From: a virus
Direction: 5' to 3' (one strand)
DNA length: 22,817 nucleotides
Virus record (IMG/VR): IMGVR_UViG_3300023174_005002
Location: 1-22,817 of that record
Shown here: positions 20,162 through 22,817 of the stretch, one piece after another
Layout: each line of letters begins with the position of its first letter
Numbering within the stretch: position 1 is the first letter of the stretch
Notes under the pieces: model-generated
The model's database searches: none
The model's input: the letters and a program-made list of their open reading frames with translations, nothing else
What the model was told of the DNA's origin: nothing
Program-made: the position numbers and the translations under genes

Positions 20162-22231
20162 TTATCTGATTTCACAAGCTCCATTGCTACAAGCAACCTC
20201 GCCAGACAAATTGGTATAATCCTGATCTTCTCTTACCATATCTATATCAACATCTACTAATTGATCCATTCTTTGTTTATATTCAGCTTCACCTATATCC
20301 TGGAATGGGGCCTGATGATAAGTGTGGTTAGATAAAGGTAGAAGTGAAATAGCAGCATAACTGTCTTTATTTTTCCACATCCAGTCAGTAACTTCTCCCC
20401 ACTCACCGTCACGAACAGAAACAGTAATAGAAACATTGTGTGTATTGTCTCCACGACGATGACCACCTTGAATCCAATCAAGATATACTTTTTTCATACG
20501 TTCAAGCTGTTCAAGAGCACTTTCTTTTCTTGTAATAGCTCCTTCTGGTGCTCGCTGTGGTAATACAAGAATTCCATTGTTCTTATTGAATACATCGTCT
20601 TCAAGAAGTTCTGGGTGGAACATTTTGAGATAACCATACATTGTTTCTGTCTTTAGAAGGCGCATACGGCGTAAATAGAACTCATTATGCCATGCATGAA
20701 TACCTGATGAACAACCTAGAACACAAGAAGTTGTACCACTTGGTTTTACAGTTGTAACACGGGCTGCTTTATTTACACCAACAAGTTTAGCAACTCTTTC
20801 GTTTTCTTTTGTTGCCGCTTCTGCTGCTGCAGCCATATCAAGTGCTAATACTTTTCCACTTGCAATACCGGTCATACCAATACCAAGTAGAGCTTCTTTT
20901 TCTGTTGTTTTACGCCAAACATCACGAAGATAATGGAAATCAGTATAAGAAGCTTGTAGTGTTCCAATGAACGCTGCAGCTTTTACACGATCTTCATAAT
21001 CTTTTTGATCTGTAATGTCTGAAGCATTGATTTCACAAAGATTACAGAATTGGTTTGTTCTCAAACCAATTTCACCACATGGATTTGTACCCCAATCTGG
21101 ATTATTTGTCCAGAAAATACCTGGCTCACCAGCTTTGCTTTCTTCTGTGATTTTAAGAATACGTTCAAAGTCTTTCTTGTTTCTCATCTTGTGACGGACG
21201 ATAACAACACTATTATTGGCACGACCACGCTGTTCTTGAACATAAAACCATGGAACAATACCGTTATCTAAAAAGAATGGAATATCATGTTCGCCAACAT
21301 CAGCCTCAACTGTGCGAATACCATAAGCTGGGTCATTGTAGGCTATTTTAAGGCGTTTATAAGTGGTGTTTGTAGCCTCATCTACTGTACGGACTTCAAG
21401 CTTAACTTCATTACCAAATTGATCGCGCTTTGTGAGCGTAACGGGTTCATAACTTGATACTTTAAAGTTACTCTTGCATGTAAGCATTGCTTCATCATCA
21501 ATATCAAATAGTGAAATCATTGCTGAACGACGAATACCACCTGCAAGGACAGCATCAGCTAAATGACAAAGAATGTCATGAATCTGGACTGAACGTAACT
21601 GTTCTCCACTTTCTACACTATCAAGAATACCACGTACATTATCTAATGAACGCTTTAATGGTTCTGGACCTGGAGCTTTACCACCACCAGTTTTGATTGG
21701 TGTTCCTTTGGCACGAATTGATGAATAATCAAAACGAATCTTTGGTGAATTTGGCTGCATGTATGATTTCATCAATACTTTTACAGCATCAGCCCAACCT
21801 TCAATACTATCGCCAACAAGGAATTTCTTTTCACCTTTTGATGGTTTTGTTACTGGAGGAAGTTTTTCAATATGCTTTTTCTGTACTGAATAACCTACAC
21901 CACAACCGGCAAGCAATAGGAACATAGTTTCACTAAAACTATGAACACTATCAATATGTTGGAAAGAACAGTTATAAATACGTGAGTTGTTTACTTCAAT
22001 CGCTTTTCCACCGAATTGCATTGAACGCATTGATGGAAGAACTTTTTTATCATAAACAAACTTATACGCTTCTTCAATCTGATCCTTTAGATCAGGGAAT
22101 TTAGCAATATGCATTGCTTTGTTGCGATCAACAAGTTCAACCCAATTCTCACGACGACCAAGTTTCTCATCAAACTTTGCATATCGTGAAAATACTGTTA
22201 CATCTGATAATATTTTGCTTGCTTTGTCCAT
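20162..22231 (-). CDS. nrdJ: Class II (adenosylcobalamin-dependent) ribonucleotide reductase
   Basis: A 689-residue single-chain reductase converting ribonucleotides to deoxyribonucleotides using B12. It resembles the monomeric L. leichmannii enzyme (739 residues). Key residues are visible: Cys88 in IYNCSF, the radical cysteine Cys385 and Glu387 in NPCGE, and Cys396 eleven residues later (FCNLCE), matching Cys119, Cys408, Glu410 and Cys419 of that enzyme. The C-terminal shuttle pair is C-S-N-G-A-C before EIR. Between TCKS (about 252) and QRGRANNSV (about 334) there is a roughly 75-residue beta-rich insertion where related enzymes have a short link. Start taken at the second ATG, seven bases after GGGAG. 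The helicase stop overlaps the first ATG. Confidence 0.95.
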   Translation of the reverse strand: MDKASKILSDVTVFSRYAKFDEKLGRRENWVELVDRNKAMHIAKFPDLKDQIEEAYKFVYDKKVLPSMRSMQFGGKAIEVNNSRIYNCSFQHIDSVHSFSETMFLLLAGCGVGYSVQKKHIEKLPPVTKPSKGEKKFLVGDSIEGWADAVKVLMKSYMQPNSPKIRFDYSSIRAKGTPIKTGGGKAPGPEPLKRSLDNVRGILDSVESGEQLRSVQIHDILCHLADAVLAGGIRRSAMISLFDIDDEAMLTCKSNFKVSSYEPVTLTKRDQFGNEVKLEVRTVDEATNTTYKRLKIAYNDPAYGIRTVEADVGEHDIPFFLDNGIVPWFYVQEQRGRANNSVVIVRHKMRNKKDFERILKITEESKAGEPGIFWTNNPDWGTNPCGEIGLRTNQFCNLCEINASDITDQKDYEDRVKAAAFIGTLQASYTDFHYLRDVWRKTTEKEALLGIGMTGIASGKVLALDMAAAAEAATKENERVAKLVGVNKAARVTTVKPSGTTSCVLGCSSGIHAWHNEFYLRRMRLLKTETMYGYLKMFHPELLEDDVFNKNNGILVLPQRAPEGAITRKESALEQLERMKKVYLDWIQGGHRRGDNTHNVSITVSVRDGEWGEVTDWMWKNKDSYAAISLLPLSNHTYHQAPFQDIGEAEYKQRMDQLVDVDIDMVREDQDYTNLSGEVACSNGACEIR

Positions 22232-22233
22232 AA

Positions 22234-22817
22234 TCATTCTCCCTTTAGTTCTTTCTTTTCTTTTCTATGTATGGCATACTTTTCTTTTAGTTTCTTGGCT
22301 TGATCAGCAGCAGCGTTTTTATTGATTTCATCAACAGTTTCATTTGTTGGTTCCATCACTTTGATTGCAACATTTGATGTATCCATGAATATCGGTAAAA
22401 CAACTCCATCTGGTCCATTTCTATTCTTTGCTATAAAAATACGACCGGTATTATTCTGTTTATGAGTTGCAGTTCTGGAAAGGCTGAAAATAAAGTCAGC
22501 AACGAAACACTTATTAAAAGCTTCACTAATACTTTCCATAGTAACTACTTCTGCGTTCAGACCTGAACGGTTTGTTTGTGATGCTGTCCAGAGAGGACAC
22601 TTGAGTTCAGCAGCAATTCCGCGCAATTCTTCATAGATGCCTTCAAGTTCATTTCGCTTCTCTCTCTGGGCTGTTACTGGTTTTAACAAGTCACCATAAT
22701 CAACGACGACCATATCCACCTTAAAATCTCTTTGTTCAAGTTTCTTAAGGTGGTTTCTCAACGTTTCCGTTGATACTGTCTTGGTCGGGTATTCTTTAAT
22801 TATAAGCTTGCCGGGAA
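22234..22817 (-). CDS. DnaB-type replicative helicase, C-terminal part (5' end outside window)
   Basis: The frame is open to the window edge, so this is a partial gene of at least 194 codons. The segment PGKLIIKEYPTKTVSTETLR leads into the RecA-fold Walker B strand VDMVVVDYGDLL. This is followed by ELEGIYEELRGIAAELKCPLW and TASQTNRSG (sensor region), then RIFIAKNRNGPDGVVLP, the 'K-N-R-x-G' element of hexameric DnaB/T4 gp41 helicases. The extreme C-terminus is Lys/Glu-rich. It would unwind duplex DNA ahead of the DnaE-type polymerase. Its stop overlaps the nrdJ start region as ATGA. Walker A lies outside the window. Confidence 0.9.
   Translation of the reverse strand, partial: PGKLIIKEYPTKTVSTETLRNHLKKLEQRDFKVDMVVVDYGDLLKPVTAQREKRNELEGIYEELRGIAAELKCPLWTASQTNRSGLNAEVVTMESISEAFNKCFVADFIFSLSRTATHKQNNTGRIFIAKNRNGPDGVVLPIFMDTSNVAIKVMEPTNETVDEINKNAAADQAKKLKEKYAIHRKEKKELKGE

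Overview
The window reads as part of the genome of a large, AT-rich, strictly lytic-looking tailed phage, or of an uncultured phage contig. Every convincing gene lies on the minus strand, and transcription runs from high to low coordinates. Genes are packed with 1-4 base stop/start overlaps (ATGA, TGATG, TAATG), and Shine-Dalgarno motifs often sit inside the end of the preceding gene. The phage assignment rests on DNA replication and nucleotide genes mixed with two cell-wall hydrolases, a LamG-type adhesin, many small phage-type hypothetical genes and at least four homing-type endonucleases. I see no rRNA, tRNA, CRISPR array, integrase or transposase. The host cannot be named from this sequence.

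Layout in transcription order. 22817-20162: the C-terminal part of a DnaB-type replicative helicase, coupled to a class II (B12-dependent) ribonucleotide reductase, then an HNH-type endonuclease gene (20086-19481). 19413-16980: six small coupled phage genes, one resembling a GroES co-chaperonin. 16964-15840: lysis region with a possible one-helix membrane peptide, an M15 peptidase, a good intrinsic terminator and a GH24 lysozyme. 15818-13740: a DUF2827-type glycosyltransferase, a Lys-rich mini-protein and a LamG-like adhesin. 13650-12232: a small gene, a second HNH-type endonuclease and ThyX. 12230-9551: a PQ-loop (SemiSWEET-like) membrane protein, a Rossmann-like unknown, a nucleotidyltransferase-like protein and three small genes. 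9538-3999: the DNA polymerase III alpha (DnaE) locus. 3995-1: small genes, dUTPase, a possible ParB-fold protein, a phage-type N6-adenine methyltransferase, a CxxC protein, an IMPDH/GMP-reductase-family enzyme and a small acidic-tailed protein.

The most striking feature is the dnaE locus. The intact gene (8339-4920) is bracketed by two different LAGLIDADG endonuclease genes. Outside each of these lies an orphaned copy of a dnaE end. A ribosome-site-bearing 23-codon ORF at 9538-9467 matches the DnaE N-terminus at the protein level, while nearly every codon differs synonymously. A 13-codon remnant ending at 3999 matches the DnaE C-terminus in the same way. The simplest reading is that a mobile endonuclease-polymerase cassette replaced, or recoded both ends of, a resident dnaE, and the original start and stop regions stayed behind as scars. 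A weaker, frameshifted scar may exist behind nrdJ. Three of the four endonuclease genes also have inverted repeats around or over their start codon, which suggests translational control by hairpins.

Taken together, the helicase, DnaE, RNR, ThyX, dUTPase and purine enzyme make a dNTP-supply and replication module. The endonucleases have colonised exactly these conserved genes.
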